A stretch of 27,678 nucleotides of DNA, taken from assembly GCA_019137255.1 (NCBI GenBank), contig WPDH01000225.1:1-27678 (forward strand), written 5' to 3'. A program made the translations under genes and the position numbers. This document shows positions 9,480-21,421 of this stretch, piece by piece. The DNA is from Corinectria fuckeliana (taxonomy: Eukaryota > Ascomycota > Sordariomycetes > Hypocreales > Nectriaceae). A model generated the notes under the pieces. It had not been told where the DNA came from. It ran no database searches and worked only from the letters and a program-made list of their open reading frames with translations. Each line of letters begins with the position of its first letter. The stretch's first letter is position 1.

Positions 9480-10468
9480 GCTTTATTATTACTATTATCC
9501 CCCTCTTAGACTACTAATTAATACTAGTATTATATTAAAATACTAATTATTAAGCTACTCTTACTTATATTATACTATAAGCTTATAGTAAATATAATAT
9601 AATTACACTTTTTAAGCTAAATAAGAACCTTAAAATAAGAGTTTTAGCTTACTTAAGATATTATAACTACTATATAGTTTACTATAATAAATATATAGTA
9701 GTTTATATAAATAAATAGTATAAGCTTAAGTTATAAATATTATAAGTAAAAGAAGACTAAGTTAGTATTACCTTTATAAAAACCTAATATTAAATTATTA
9801 TCTTATATAATCCTCTAAATAGTAAAAGTAACTTACTTATATTATAAGCTCTTATTAGTACTACTCTAAATAATTATATACTTCTTATAAGTAATTTTAA
9901 CTTTAACTATCTGTTTTAAGACTACTATAACTACTTAGACTAAGAAAGTAATAGCCTTATAAAAAAGGTGTTATAACTTTATATTAGCCTTTTTACTTCT
10001 TATAAGATAGTTACTAGGTTAGCTTAAGGCTACTATAATAGCACTTTAGACTTAGCCTAAGCTACTAAAACTATTAATACCTTTTATATAAAAACTAACT
10101 ATAACCTAAAAAGGTCTAACTATATCTCTTAGTATATTTATATTATAAACACTTATAAAGAGACAGCTCTTATACTAAACTCTAGATTTAACTAAAAGAA
10201 AACCTACTAGTAAAAAGCAGCTAATAAAATAGTAGTCTATTTTTATTATATATCTAGTAGTATAATAACCACCTTAAAGGCCTTAAATATAAAAGTTAAA
10301 TAGCTTCTTAAGTAACTTACTATAATTATAAAATATATAATCTTAAAGTAGAAAAAACCTAAACTTTATTATAACTCTTAGTAAAATAGTAAAATAGCTA
10401 AAGTAACTTCTAAACTTAAGTAAGTATATTATATAGCCTAATAAACTAACTACTTAGCTACTTAGTAT
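9480..10468 (+). pseudogene. LINE 2 ORF2 ghost, part 1: AP-type endonuclease domain
   Basis: This is the N-terminal endonuclease of LINE ORF2, which nicks target DNA for priming. Landmarks in order: RVLAYLRYYNYY (about 9640), VSITFIKT, a YNPLNSKSNLLILQALISTT segment (about 9810-9870), ILLISNFNFN for the family's ILLGDFN (about 9880), RLA-GYYNSTLDLA-ATK (about 10016-10070) and SNYIS for the catalytic SDH motif (about 10110). Catalytic Asp and His positions are lost by G-to-A and C-to-T changes. The reading frame is cut at 10468 by the LTR retrotransposon. The remaining RT part of ORF2 is found beyond it at 24.49 kb. Confidence 0.78.
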
Positions 10469-10839
10469 TATAATAGTACTAATTAGTATAAGAGTTTTAA
10501 TATATATAAGGCTTAGCTGTAAGTAGTTACTACTTAAAGTAGTTATCTTACCTAATCTTAATAAAAGATAATACTTTTTCTCTTCTTAATTTTAATCCTA
10601 CCTTTTATTACTTTTTATCTTATCTTACCTAGCTATTATAACAGCTCTTATTATTTATTTTTATTCTTATTAGCTAAATTACCTTTAAAAGTATTAAATC
10701 TAATACTTAAAAGCAGTCTAATCTGTTTTATGTTTTTTATAGTTACTTAAGCTATAATCTTATTTATATATCTCCTCTTTTAAGCTAATAACTTTAGTTA
10801 AGTAGTTAGTTTATACTAACTATATCTCTTACTAATAAA
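10469..10839 (+). repeat. 5' LTR of the Gypsy-type element
   Basis: It aligns end to end with 24117-24487 without gaps. By hand count there are about two dozen differences, all but one transitions. The first bases tataatag fit a RIP-altered TGTAATAG, as LTRs begin TG. The end taataaa is less clear against the expected CA. Internal sequence after it (ttagaggttataatagggtg) holds the primer-binding-site position, but the mutated bases do not identify the tRNA. Confidence 0.88.
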
Positions 10840-10999
10840 TTTAGAGGTTATAATAGGGTGATAAGTTAGTATAGCTAGGTTATAAGACCTAGTTATACTA
10901 ATAAGCACCTTTTAGCTACTACTAAAGCTTAATATACTAAATAAGAGCTAAAAGAGAAAAGTAAAAGATACTTAAAGATAATAAATAGTCTTAAAAAAG

Positions 11000-13765
11000 A
11001 GGAGAAGATAAGACCTTAAAAATAACCTTATACTTAGCCTTAAATTCTTAAAGACTATTAAGTAGTACTATCTTATTAGACTTAATACTTTTAGAATAGT
11101 AAAAACCTTTTTTTAAAAAGATTAATAATAATTTTATAAATCTTTTTTACTTACTAAATAATATTAAATAATATTTAATAATAAATATAAAACTATCTTA
11201 ATACTTTTTAAAGTTAAGACTATATAAGGTTAAAATAAATACTAGAAAATAGTAGTTACTAGTAAAAGCTTTACTTAAGTTAAAAAGGCTAGTCTTACTA
11301 GAGAACCTAGAAATTAAATACTATATAAAGTAAGTATAAAAGTAAAAAAAGCTATTACTAGAAATTTTACTTCTAAAAACCCTAAGATAACTAAAAATTA
11401 CTTTTAATATAAGACTTATTACTATATAGATCTTTATAATAAATCTTATAATAATACTTTTAGTCTTATTAGTCTTATTATTATCTAACTATAACTAAGT
11501 CTTAAATAGAAAAACTATAACTACTAGTAAGTTACCTTTTTAACTTAACTAGAAAACTCTTAAGCTAAAAATAATTCTACTTATACTTTTAAAGCTAAAA
11601 GGTAAAAAGAGATAATAATCTTTATAACTATTAGATATAATACTTTTAAGTAGGTTAACTTCTTTTAATTTTTTTTCTTTTAGCTTTATACTTATTATTA
11701 TAACTCTCTTAAGATTCTTAACTTTTATTAAGACTATAACTTTAACACTCTCTCTAACTAATTCTAGGTTATATTACCTTTTAACTAAGCTTATTAAGAA
11801 GTTACTATTTATAAAGTCTTAAAAACTTATTTTTCTCTTTTACTAGTAATTTATAAGGCTTAATATAACTAATTTTCTTATAAGCTTTAAGTTATATATA
11901 AATAGCTATAATATTACTAAAGATAAATAAGATATTTACTTTACTTAGTACTCTAATCTTATAGTTTAGTAATAAGTTAAGTATATAATAAATAAGTATA
12001 GCTAGAAAAAGGCTAAAAAGAACTTATAAAAAACCTTTTATCTTTAAGATTAAAACTAATAGGAATCTCTTATTACTAAGTTAAGCTGTCTTAATAGTTA
12101 GTATCTTACTTTTAGAGACTATTATAAGATACTTTATTAGATAAGTAAGTATTAGTATTTTTATAAAATAATTAATCTAATATTTTAAAGCTTCTTCTTA
12201 ACTTATATCTAATCCTTTTATAATACTATACTAAATAAAGTTATTAAACTCTTATATAACTAGAGTGGGAAGACACTTAAAAAACTAGCTAATCTAAGCT
12301 ATAAAGAGCTGTTTAAGATTCTAAAAGGGTTTTTAGACACTAAAATAGCTCTAGCTTATTATACTAGCTTTACTTAATCTTTTTTACAGCTTTTAGCTAA
12401 TTTTTAACTTTTTTACTAGCTAGCTACTACCTAAGCTTATATATCTTTCCTACTAGCTAAGAAAGTAATTAATCTATTTAAAATAAATTCTTAAGTTAAT
12501 AAGTTATTAAAGCTTATAAAGAACCTTTTTATAAATATAGTATAAAATATATAGATATAAAAAGAAAATATTATCTTACTTTATAGTTAGGTTTTCTACT
12601 AGTAGGCTTAGAAAGGTATAAAAGATATCTTAACTAATTATATATATATAAATATATTAGATTATATATATAAAAAGCACTAATTTAATATAAATACTAT
12701 AAGAGGATTTAACTAAAAGCTATAAGTATACTAGTATTATAAAAAGTAAGAATACTATTTAGACTAGTATTTATATTATCTAAGAGATAACTAGTTAAGA
12801 TATACTACTTACTTACCTCTTACTAGTATGTTTTAAATTAGTAATAAGAAAATTCTTATCTCTTTTTAAATCTTAATATAGTATATAAATAATTCTTATA
12901 CTAAGAGACTAGTTATTTAGTAAATTAAATACTTTTTTAGGTGTTATACTTATAAGTAGGCTAATAAGATATAAAAGATAGTATTTAACCTTAAGTTATA
13001 AAATACTATACTTTAAGAAGCTAAATAGCTTATAAGATATACTAAGCTAGGCTTTAATATCTCTTTAGAAAGACTAGGCTGTTTAAATATTAATATTACT
13101 ATTTAAGCTAATACTATCTTTATATTAGAAGACCTCCTAATAATTAATAATAGCTTAAATAACCTAATCTTAACTAATAATATTAGTACTAATCTTATAG
13201 CTAAGAGGGCTAAAGTAGAGAAAGTTAATAATAATAGACTGCTTATTAAAGTAGTAGTATAACCTTATCTGCTAGCCTATTAGTTTATAAGAGATTAAAA
13301 AATCACTAATAAGAAGTTTTTTATAAAAAAGTTTTAGTAGTAATTTATAAATAAGAAGAAAGCTCTATTAACAGTTAGGTTATATATTAGAGATAAATTC
13401 TAGTTTAAAAGAATCTTAATTTTAATCTCTTAGCTTATAATAATTAACTTAAATATTACTTACACCTTTATAAAAGTAGTAATAATAATAGTAAAAAGTG
13501 TTATAAACACTAAGTTTATAAATTAGTATAAGAAGCTAACTAAGCCTAATAGTAACCTTATAGTATACTTATTATTTTTTAAAGCACTAAATCTAATAGA
13601 AGCTAAGAAGTATTATAACTTAAAAGTATCTTATTATAAGGTAAACACCTTAAAGATCTAAAATAATAAGATAAACTAAAATAACAGCTCTTTTTTAAGT
13701 TAACTTTTTCACTTTAGTAAATTTCTAATAAAATAAAATAAAAAAATTACTATTATTAATATTAG
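11000..13765 (+). pseudogene. Gypsy gag ghost
   Basis: Between the 5' LTR and the protease lies a long region readable as protein with TAA/TAG only at plausible Gln/Trp positions. It is clearest from about 12.2 kb to 13.76 kb. Recognisable features are lysine/glutamine-rich helical stretches near 11.0-11.6 kb and an IEAKKYYNLKVSYYKVNT segment near 13.60 kb, where a gag zinc knuckle is expected and Tyr may replace Cys/His. The assignment rests mainly on position between LTR and protease. Start, end and frame continuity are not established. Confidence 0.55.
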
Positions 13766-13889
13766 AAAACTTAATATAGGTAAGTTATTAGTAAAAAACC
13801 TAAAAAAAGTATTAGATATAGTATATCTTAAGGTTAACTTTAATATCCTAAGAGATAAGTAAGGCTAAAAATTAGCCTACTATTAAAAG

Positions 13890-14290
13890 CTACTAAGAAT
13901 TATAGTTTACTTAGAGAATATAAATAGCTATATTATAAAAGCTCTTTTAGATACTAGATTAAAAGGTAATATTATCTTAAGTAAAGTAGCTAAAAAGTAT
14001 AAACTAAAAATAAGTCTTATAAGAGCTTTTATAACTTCTTATTTAAATAATAAGGTCTTAATACTTAGAGAGGTAAAAATACTAGTCTTTTTAGGTAATA
14101 CTTATATCTTATAAAAGATATATATAGCTCTTACTAGCCTTATATTTATTTCTTTTATTTTAAGAATACTATTTATAAGAGTTATAAAGCTCTCTTTTAA
14201 CTATATAACTAGAGGAGAAGAAATATATATTAAATACTATCTTAAGTCTATAAGAATTATAACCCTAATAGCAGAAAGTATTTATTAGGA
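13890..14290 (+). pseudogene. Gypsy aspartic protease ghost
   Basis: IIKALLDTRLKGNIILSKVA at about 13932-13991 matches the retropepsin active-site region (LLDTGA...N-I-I/M). The catalytic Asp codon gat is kept at 13950-13952, while the Gly of DTG now reads AGA (13956-13958). VKILVFLGN and following hydrophobic strands fit the rest of the fold. It lies directly upstream of the RT in the usual gag-PR-RT order. The domain is short and heavily mutated; the active-site match and gene order carry the call. Confidence 0.68.
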
Positions 14291-14999
14291 GGTTTTATAA
14301 GAGGTTACTTATAAGACTAACTAGTAATAACTTTTAAGCTCTCTTTTAAGGTTTTCTTATATAAGCTATAAGCTTTAAAAGATAATAATAATCTTAATAT
14401 AGTCTAATAGCTAAATTAAAATAGTAAAAAGGAAATTATATAACTTATTAGAAAGAAAGTTATTTATACTTACTTAATAGCTTTAAATTAAGTAAAAGAG
14501 AAGTTAAAAGATATAACTTATAAGAAGAAAAAGTAAAAAAAGAGGGTTAATATTTAGGTTAATATAATATATAAGCAGAAGAGAGCTAAAATCCACCTAA
14601 GAGATAATATCTCTTTTAATAAAAGTATCTCTAAAAAAAACTCTTTATAAAAAAAAGAAAAGTAAAAGAAAGTATAAGACTTTTTAAAGTATAAGAGTAA
14701 GTACTTAAACTATATTACCTTTAAGTTTTTAGTAATTAAGAAAAGATTAAGACTTTTTAGTAAATAATTTTAAGAAGTACTAAATTAAGTTAAAAGAATA
14801 ATATTAAAAAAAGAAACTAATATTTTACTATAAATCTTATATAATAGAAAAGCTATTTTAGCTTAGTATTTTAATAAGTATAAAAAACTTAACCTTATAG
14901 TTATCTCTCTTTAAGTCTTAAAAGTAGTTAAATATACTACTTAATAAGCTAGTAATATACTAATTCTAAAAGGCTTAAAAAAGAAAGTTATAAACCTCT

Positions 15000-16250
15000 T
15001 AAAGACTAAGCTTAAGTGTTATATTCTTAAGAAATCTTATACTTTCTACTAGAACTTTTATATACTAGTAGTAAAAAAGAATAAGAATATCTACTTAATT
15101 AACTTAGCTACTTATATTAACTAGTATATTATAAGAGATAGTTTTAGTCCTCTTAGTATAAATAAATTCTTCTTAGATATAATAATATATAAGATACTAT
15201 TACTATTAGACTTTTTCTTTAAATATAACTAAATAGTCTTAAATAAGAAAAGTAGAAATCTAATAATATTTCTTACTTTTTTAAGACTATTTTAAATATA
15301 TATACTCTCTTAAAAAGCTACTAACTTAGTAGTATAGTTTTTAAGGATTATTATATATATTTTATATAATCTTATTCTAAATGTTTATTATACTTTTTTA
15401 GATAATATTACTATTAAGAGACTAATAGAAATATTTAATAATAAGAAGGTTATACTTAGTATTAGAATATATATCTTAAAGTATTTAATCTACTTAGATA
15501 AGATGCTTATTAATATAAAAGTATTAGAATATACTATTTTTATAGAAAAATCTAAGTTTTACTAGAATTTTATAGTAATTATTAAGTATATTTATAAAAC
15601 TAATAGATAAAGCTTTAAAAAGCTAAGATAATTAAGATTAATAAGTAGAAAGTTTATATTAATATTAAAAAGGTTAGATTCTTTCTTAAAATAGTTAAAT
15701 ACTATTACTACTAGATCTAGTATTACACTTAGATTATAAGGCTTTTAATAACACTTTTTTAAAAAGATATTAACTTTATATAAAGTAATAACTAATAGAA
15801 AGTAATAAATTAACTAAAGGCTAAGATTATATTTTTACTAATTTTAGTAACTTTTAACTTTTTAGATAAAGCAGGAGAAATTATCCTAATAGTAAATATA
15901 AGTCTTAAAAAATAAAAATATATACTAATATAACTTATTAATAATAAGTAGTATTTAGTCTAATTTAAGTCTAAGCTTTAAAATAAGACTAAGTAGAGTT
16001 ATAATACTACTAAGTAAGAGTGCTAAATAATACTATATATAGTTTATTAACTAAGAAACTACTTATATAGTATTTTTTTTATTCTTAAGACAGATTTACA
16101 AGTTTTAGTTTACTAGCTTAATAAAAAAGCTAATAATATACTAGGCTTATTAATTATATATTAGATTAGCTATCTAATACTATTTAACTATAGTATACAC
16201 TATATATAAGATATTAAGAATCTTATTATAAATAAGCTATTAAGAAAGTA
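15000..16250 (+). pseudogene. Gypsy reverse transcriptase / RNase H ghost
   Basis: RT landmarks from about 15.08 kb are INLATYIN, then IIRDSFSPLS, then LLLLDFFFKYN and SRNLIIFLTFL. These match the fungal Gypsy series T-I-R-D-x-x-x-P, LDFFSGYDQ and SRDLTAFMTPLG. TLLKSY/TLPQ-type sequence follows at about 15.31 kb. The catalytic F-L-D-D reads FLDN at 15395-15406, so the second Asp is lost. KYLIYLDKMLINIK and IEKSKFY correspond to the fingers/thumb part. RNase H starts near 15.83 kb with FLDKAGEIILIVNISL (family: D-x-x-x-GAGE-x-x-L-x-V-D-A-S-L), followed by the NYDATKRE-like segment near 16.0 kb. The ghost reads well on the plus strand and is inactive. Confidence 0.85.
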
Positions 16251-16299
16251 AGCTAAACTCTTAGACAAGCTAAATATAGCTACTAAAAAAGATATTAAG

Positions 16300-17640
16300 A
16301 ATTTTATAAACTTATATCTTAATATAGTATCTATTAAAAACTAATATAAGCAGCTAAAAGAGAGTTATAATAGGGAATTTCTTAAGCTAAAAGAATATCT
16401 CTTAACTTTAAAAAATCTTATAAAAGTTAGTATAAAAGTCTTTTAAGCTATTTAGTATAAAGTCTCTTTTTATTTTATTTAAAATAGTTAAATCTAATAA
16501 AAGTTAAATAACCTAAAAGGTAAACTTATTTTTATAGTTAGGTAGAGAAAGGTCTAAAAGTGGTTAATTAAGTTATACTATATTAAAAAAAGTTATAAGA
16601 GATAAAATATAATACTTACTTTAATCTAAAAGAGGTATTTCTAAAAGATAATATAAATAGATATTAACTTAGCTATCTTTTAGTATTTTACCTGCTAAAA
16701 TTATATATCTTAGAAAATAAAAAAGGTTATTTTTTTAATAACACTCTAATTTCTTATAATAAAGGTCTATTTTAACATATAGTACCTTTTACTAAACTAA
16801 GATAAAAAGTATCTTACTAAAGCTAGATATAATTTAATAGGCTAGCTAGAGGCTAAGCTAATAGCTAAGCTAAATACTTATATAATAACTTTATTTATAT
16901 AAGAAGTATTATAATATTTTAGTATTATTATTATTATAGTAGTTAATAATAGGTTAGAAATAAGTAAGAAATTTATTCTTACCTTTAAAGCCTTAAGAAT
17001 AAGAGTAGTACTTATTTTAACTTATAACCTAAAGGTAAATAAGATTATTAAAGCTAGCTATACTATTTTAGTATCTCACTTTAAGAAGTATATTTTAAGC
17101 TTAAGTATAAAATAAGTAAAAAAGTTATCTTATACTCTAATAGCTAACTAAGCAGCTATTTATATATCTTATAAGAAATCAGCTTTCTTCTTACTTTATA
17201 AGTAAAAACTAGTTCTTCTTTTAAAAGTAATAATACTTATCTAGAGGATTATTAATTAAGATAATATTAAAATATTAGATTAATTACTTAAAGAAAGAAT
17301 CTAAATCTTAAAGTAATAATAAGATAATATAAAAAAAGCTAAAGTTTAAGTTATAGTATACTAATAGAAGCTCACTTAAAGGATAAATAATAGCTATAAA
17401 AGAAACATTTAAAAAAAACTTTTAAATCTTAGAGATCTTATACTAAGGTATAATATTAGGTAGTAAGATAATATAATAAGAGAAGTAAAAATATAGTATA
17501 AGTAAGATAGTTTATATTATATTAAGAGTTAAAATAAGCTAGAAGTTAGCTATTATATTACCACTTTAGATAGGATTAGTATTAATAAATTAATTTATAA
17601 AAACTAGCTAAAAAAGTTTATTAAAAATAAAAAATAATAG
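16300..17640 (+). pseudogene. Gypsy integrase and pol C-terminus ghost
   Basis: The integrase core is read at about 16.81-17.10 kb: KARYNLI, then EAKLIAKLNTYIITLFI, then IIIIVVNNRLEISKKF and IRVVLILTYNLKVNKIIKAS. These match the family's DL-G-W-E-A, D-G-G-P-E-N, and V-x-x-S-A-Y-H-P-x-x-N-G-x-x-E series, with Asp/Gly positions altered. The C-terminal region near 17.42-17.62 kb (LRDLILRYNIR, SYYITTLDRISINKLIYK, KKFIKNKK) fits the GDLVLVYN beta-barrel segment found after Gypsy integrases. This gives the order RT-RNase H-integrase. Confidence 0.75.
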
Positions 17641-17964
17641 TAAACCTTAAAAGCTAATAAGAAAGACTTTAGATTTTAACCTCTTACTAAAGATTAAAAT
17701 AAAAAGAATAATAAGAAAGTATTAAATCTAATAAGTAAAAATAATAATAAAAAGAATATAAGCGAAAATAAGATAATAATACCTCTTATCTAAGAGCTAT
17801 AATAATACCTTAAAGTTTATCTCTTAAAGATAATAAAAGGTGAGTAGTCTTAGTACTAATAGTACTAAGATAATACTATAATAATCTGCTTTATAGTAGT
17901 AAACCTACTAGACTATATAGGTTATTACTAAAGAAGGTGTAAATAGGAGAGAAAATAAGTAAGA

Positions 17965-18042
17965 TATAGCTTAAGATAAGCTTAATATAGCTTAAGATAA
18001 GCTTAATATAACTTAAGATAAGCTTAATATAGCTTAGGATAC
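17965..18042 (+). repeat. 21-bp tandem repeat, about 3.7 copies
   Basis: Units tatagcttaagataagctta+a start at 17965, 17986, 18007 and 18028 (the last partial). There is one substitution (g to a) in the third unit and one (a to g) in the fourth. Twenty-one bases equal seven codons, so the repeat keeps any frame and would give a heptapeptide repeat in the extension downstream of pol. It lies after the recognisable end of pol. Confidence 0.9.
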
Positions 18043-18059
18043 TATTATTAATAAGAGGA

Positions 18060-19404
18060 TAAATAAAAATTAGAATATAATAGATAAGTATTAGATCTAG
18101 CTAGATAAGTAAGAGATACTATAAAAAAGTACTAAAATTTAAGTTAAAAGAAAGTTCTAAAGATAACTAAAAGACTACTTACTATTAATAGTCTTAAAGC
18201 CCTTCTAGTAATTTTTATTATATACCTTCTTAGTCTTATATATAGCACACTTAAGCTTTTAAGTCTTATTTCTAGCTAAAAGTAGTAGTTTTAAAATTTA
18301 AAAATAACTACCTTTATTTATTAACCTAACTTTCTAATTTCTATTAAGAGAAGCTTTTATAATCTTCTTACTACTAAGAGAGTAGTTTAAAAGACTATCT
18401 TAAAGACTTTTTCTCTAATAGCTAAACAGAAAAGTCTATTTATAGTAAGTATTACTTTCTTAGATATAATTAGTATACTAGCTGCTTATAAAACCTAAAA
18501 TTAATTAGTAAGTATAAAAAAAAAAAATATACTTATAATTACTTAAGATATTAAAAGTATAAGATTAAATATAATAAGAATAAAAAATAAAGTTATTATT
18601 ACTATATAAAGCTATAAGTAAAGTCTTTAAATAAAAAGCTTAGTTAAAAGTATATAAAATAATATACTCTTAGAGATAACTAAACTTAGTGTAAATATAA
18701 AAAGAGTAAAAAAAATAATTAATAGTAAGTTTAGTACTAGTTTAAAAAATACTATTAATATCTTAAAAGTTATACTAAAAGGAAATATAAATATCTTAAG
18801 ATATTTTTAAGCTTTTACTCTTAAAGGTAAGCTTAATATAAAAAGAGCAGCTAAAATAATTAAAACTCTTTTTAAACTATTAAAAAGTATTAGATTAACT
18901 ACTACTACTAGTAGTTCTAAAAAAAACTTATAAGTTAGTACTAATAGCTTTAGTATAAGAAAGATATAATATAATATATAGTCTAATTCTCTTATTTAGT
19001 AAGAGTCTACTAGGTAAATTTATACTTATTAGTATTATACTTTATAAGATTATATAAATTAAAAAGAGTTTTATATTACTAGGTAGTAAATATCTCTTAC
19101 TTAGCTTAAAAGGCTATTATAAAGTAGTAGATTTATTAAGAGTAATATAAGTAGTATAAATAAAGTAAAAAAAAGAGAAGATATTAAAAGAAAAGAAAAA
19201 ATATAAAAAAAAAAAAGCTAAAAAGATAAATAAAAAGCTTTATAGTTAAAATATAATAATTTAAGTAATTTATAAAGAGAAATAGTTAAATATATTATAA
19301 GATAGCTAATATATAAATATTCTTTTAAGTATATAAAATAAGACTTAAAAATCTTATTAGGTAAGTAGCTAAAAAGGTAAATACTTTTATATAAGTTATC
19401 TTAT
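18060..19404. other. unassigned RIP-mutated region downstream of pol
   Basis: This region is extremely AT-rich, with long poly-A runs near 18521 and 19205 and a Lys/Glu-rich plus-strand reading near 19.15-19.25 kb. I looked for LINE endonuclease or RT ghosts on the minus strand that could belong to the neighbouring minus-strand ORF1 and saw none. It may be the 3' part of the Gypsy internal region or another insertion. Confidence 0.45.
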
Positions 19405-19765
19405 TATTTATTTATTTATACTTAATTTAGCTTATAACTATTTAGTTCTTCTTCTAAGTAACTTAAACTAATTTATAATAAGAGGGAAAAACTCTTAATA
19501 GTAAGCTATAAGATAAAAAACCCTTTACTACTCTTACCTAAGAGAGGAGTAAGTTAAGCTTAATATATATATATAGTAATATAAGTTATAAGTAGATCTA
19601 CTTTTATAAGAAAAGCTAATTATATACTTATAATAATAAGTTTTTATAAGGCTTAGCCTAAATTATATACTAAAATTTAATTAGTTCTTAGTTAAGTCTA
19701 AGTTACTTATACTACTTATTCTTATTCTTTTAAGTATTATTCTTCTTACTAACTAGTATTAATAT
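19405..19765 (-). repeat. repeat A copy 2: tail of LINE 3
   Basis: It begins in plus-strand reading with (TTTA)n at 19405-19421 and matches 7537-7911 along its length. On the minus strand it lies directly 3' of the LINE 3 ORF1 ghost, so it is best read as that element's 3' end and (TAAA)n tail. Both copies lose similarity at the same place, after actaactagtatta. Confidence 0.65.
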
Positions 19766-19779
19766 ACCTTTTTTAGCTT

Positions 19780-21100
19780 TTAATAGTATTTACTCTCTTA
19801 ATTAGTTAATTAGTTTAAATACTATAAAGGCTAAATTTAAACCTAAGTTTATTCTAGCTTAAAACTACTTTAAGAGCTATTTAAGCTCTCTTTAAGCAGG
19901 GTGGTTTAGTACTATAGTTAGTATTAGTATTAATACTATTATATCTTATAGTAAGTATACTATATATTTATACTACTTACTTAAAATACTAAACTATATA
20001 AGTCTCTTTATATAGGTATTTCTCACTTATTTCTACTCTTTTTATACTATATAGTATATATAAGATTATACTAAGTATAAGCTATTATAGTTATAATATA
20101 CTAAAGAGATCTTACTAGTAAAGGTAAAATATATTATATCTCTTATATAGTAAGCTCTCTTATAATAGCTATACTTAGCTTATTTCTAATAGTACTATAT
20201 AATATATTTAAAGTAAAAGTACTTAAAGTACTACTTAGGTTAAATCTCCTCTAAATAAGACTTAGTCTAATATACCTTTATAGTTATAATTATATCTTAG
20301 TTATAAAATTTATTTATATCTGTTAGTTTAGTTAATAATATAACTAATAACTAGTAAGGTCTAGCTATATAATAGCTTTATAATAGTTTTATAATATATA
20401 TCTTAATACTATTTACTTATTAAATATTTACTATAAGATTCTTATATAAGCCTCTTATATAGCTAGTTAAGACTTTCTTAATAACTATTATAAACTACTT
20501 TAAGACCTAATATATACTTATACTAAAAACAGTAAGAATCTAAGTATTATCTTTTAAAAGATTTATAATTAGTTTATAAAAGAGAACTATAATATTCTTA
20601 CTAAGAAGGTAATATAAGATTACTATAAGTAAAAGATAACCTTTTAAGAGAGTATAGTTAATAATTATTATAATATCTAATAGTATATAAAATATAATAT
20701 TAGAAGCTATACTAAGTAACCTAATAATAATCTCCCTACTAAGATAAGAGAGGATTACTTTTAATAGTAGTACTATTAGAGATAAGAGTATTCTCTTATT
20801 ATAAGTAACTTAAGCTTAGGTTAAGACCTTAATAGGTGTTTTCTAAAGAGCAGCTAATATTACTTTTTTAATAGTAGTTATAATTATTTCTATAAGAGAT
20901 AGTAAGATTAAGATCTTACTACTTATATATTAAGTATAGCTTATAATAGTATTAGCTAGAGTTACTACTATTCTCTAAACTAAGAGAAAAGCAGCTATTA
21001 AGATAATTACTTTAAGTTTATATTTAGTCTTAATAATAAGATTTTTAAATTAATTATAAGTTGTTTTTATACTAGGCTTAGCTTATAATAAGAGTAGGTT
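19780..21100 (-). pseudogene. LINE 3 ORF1 ghost: gag-like with zinc knuckles, no ORF2
   Basis: This minus-strand reading parallels LINE 2 ORF1. The gag-like core at about 20.48-20.62 kb reads YYLLSKNIIVLF, then KDNT-ILTVFSISI, then IIVIKKVL, matching L-P-S-G-D-x-x-V-x-F ... W-x-x-x-F-G ... V-x-K-G-V. Zinc knuckle 1 spans 20230 down to 20189 with exact CX2CX4HX4C spacing. A second lies at about 20180-20130. A third spans 20098 down to 20060 (CX2CX3HX4C), the same class as in LINE 2. Cys and His codons again mostly read TAT/TAC. A charged C-terminal extension continues to about 19.78 kb and then repeat A with its (TTTA)n edge. No endonuclease or RT fits between ORF1 and the tail, so this copy looks ORF1-only or internally deleted. 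It lies inside the Gypsy element and is opposite in strand to it. Confidence 0.75.
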
Positions 21101-21421
21101 TTATAATAAAAAGTTTTTCTTAAAGAGAGAAGAAAGATAGTTTATAATCTTAATATTCTCTATTTTACCTAGCCTGCTTATTATATATAATATAGTAATA
21201 ATATAAAAGTGAAAAAAGAGTAAAAAAGGTTTATAAAAAAAGTTAGTTAAGTTAAAATAGATTTTAAGAGTATAACTAAGATATAGTAAGAGTAACTATT
21301 ATATGTTTATAAAAGGTTAGTTATCTTATTATAAACTATACTTTTTTTTACTTTTAATATTTCTTTTATATTTTCTTACACTTTAGCTTTTTATCTTAAA
21401 TACTTACTCTTATTCTAAAAT

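Noticed and set aside
13590..13640. A definite zinc knuckle in Gypsy gag
   Set aside because: The Tyr-rich segment is in the right place, but one expected Cys position reads Leu (TTA), which C-to-T changes at TGY cannot give, so I did not call the motif.
17965..18042. CRISPR-like array
   Set aside because: The 21-bp units are head-to-tail with no spacers, in fungal retroelement DNA; it is a simple tandem repeat.
7537..19765. Repeat A pair as LTRs of a 12-kb element
   Set aside because: The pair is interleaved with the better supported LTR pair (10469/24117). It lacks a tract or priming site at its inner edges and starts in a (TTTA)n tract, which suits a LINE tail better.
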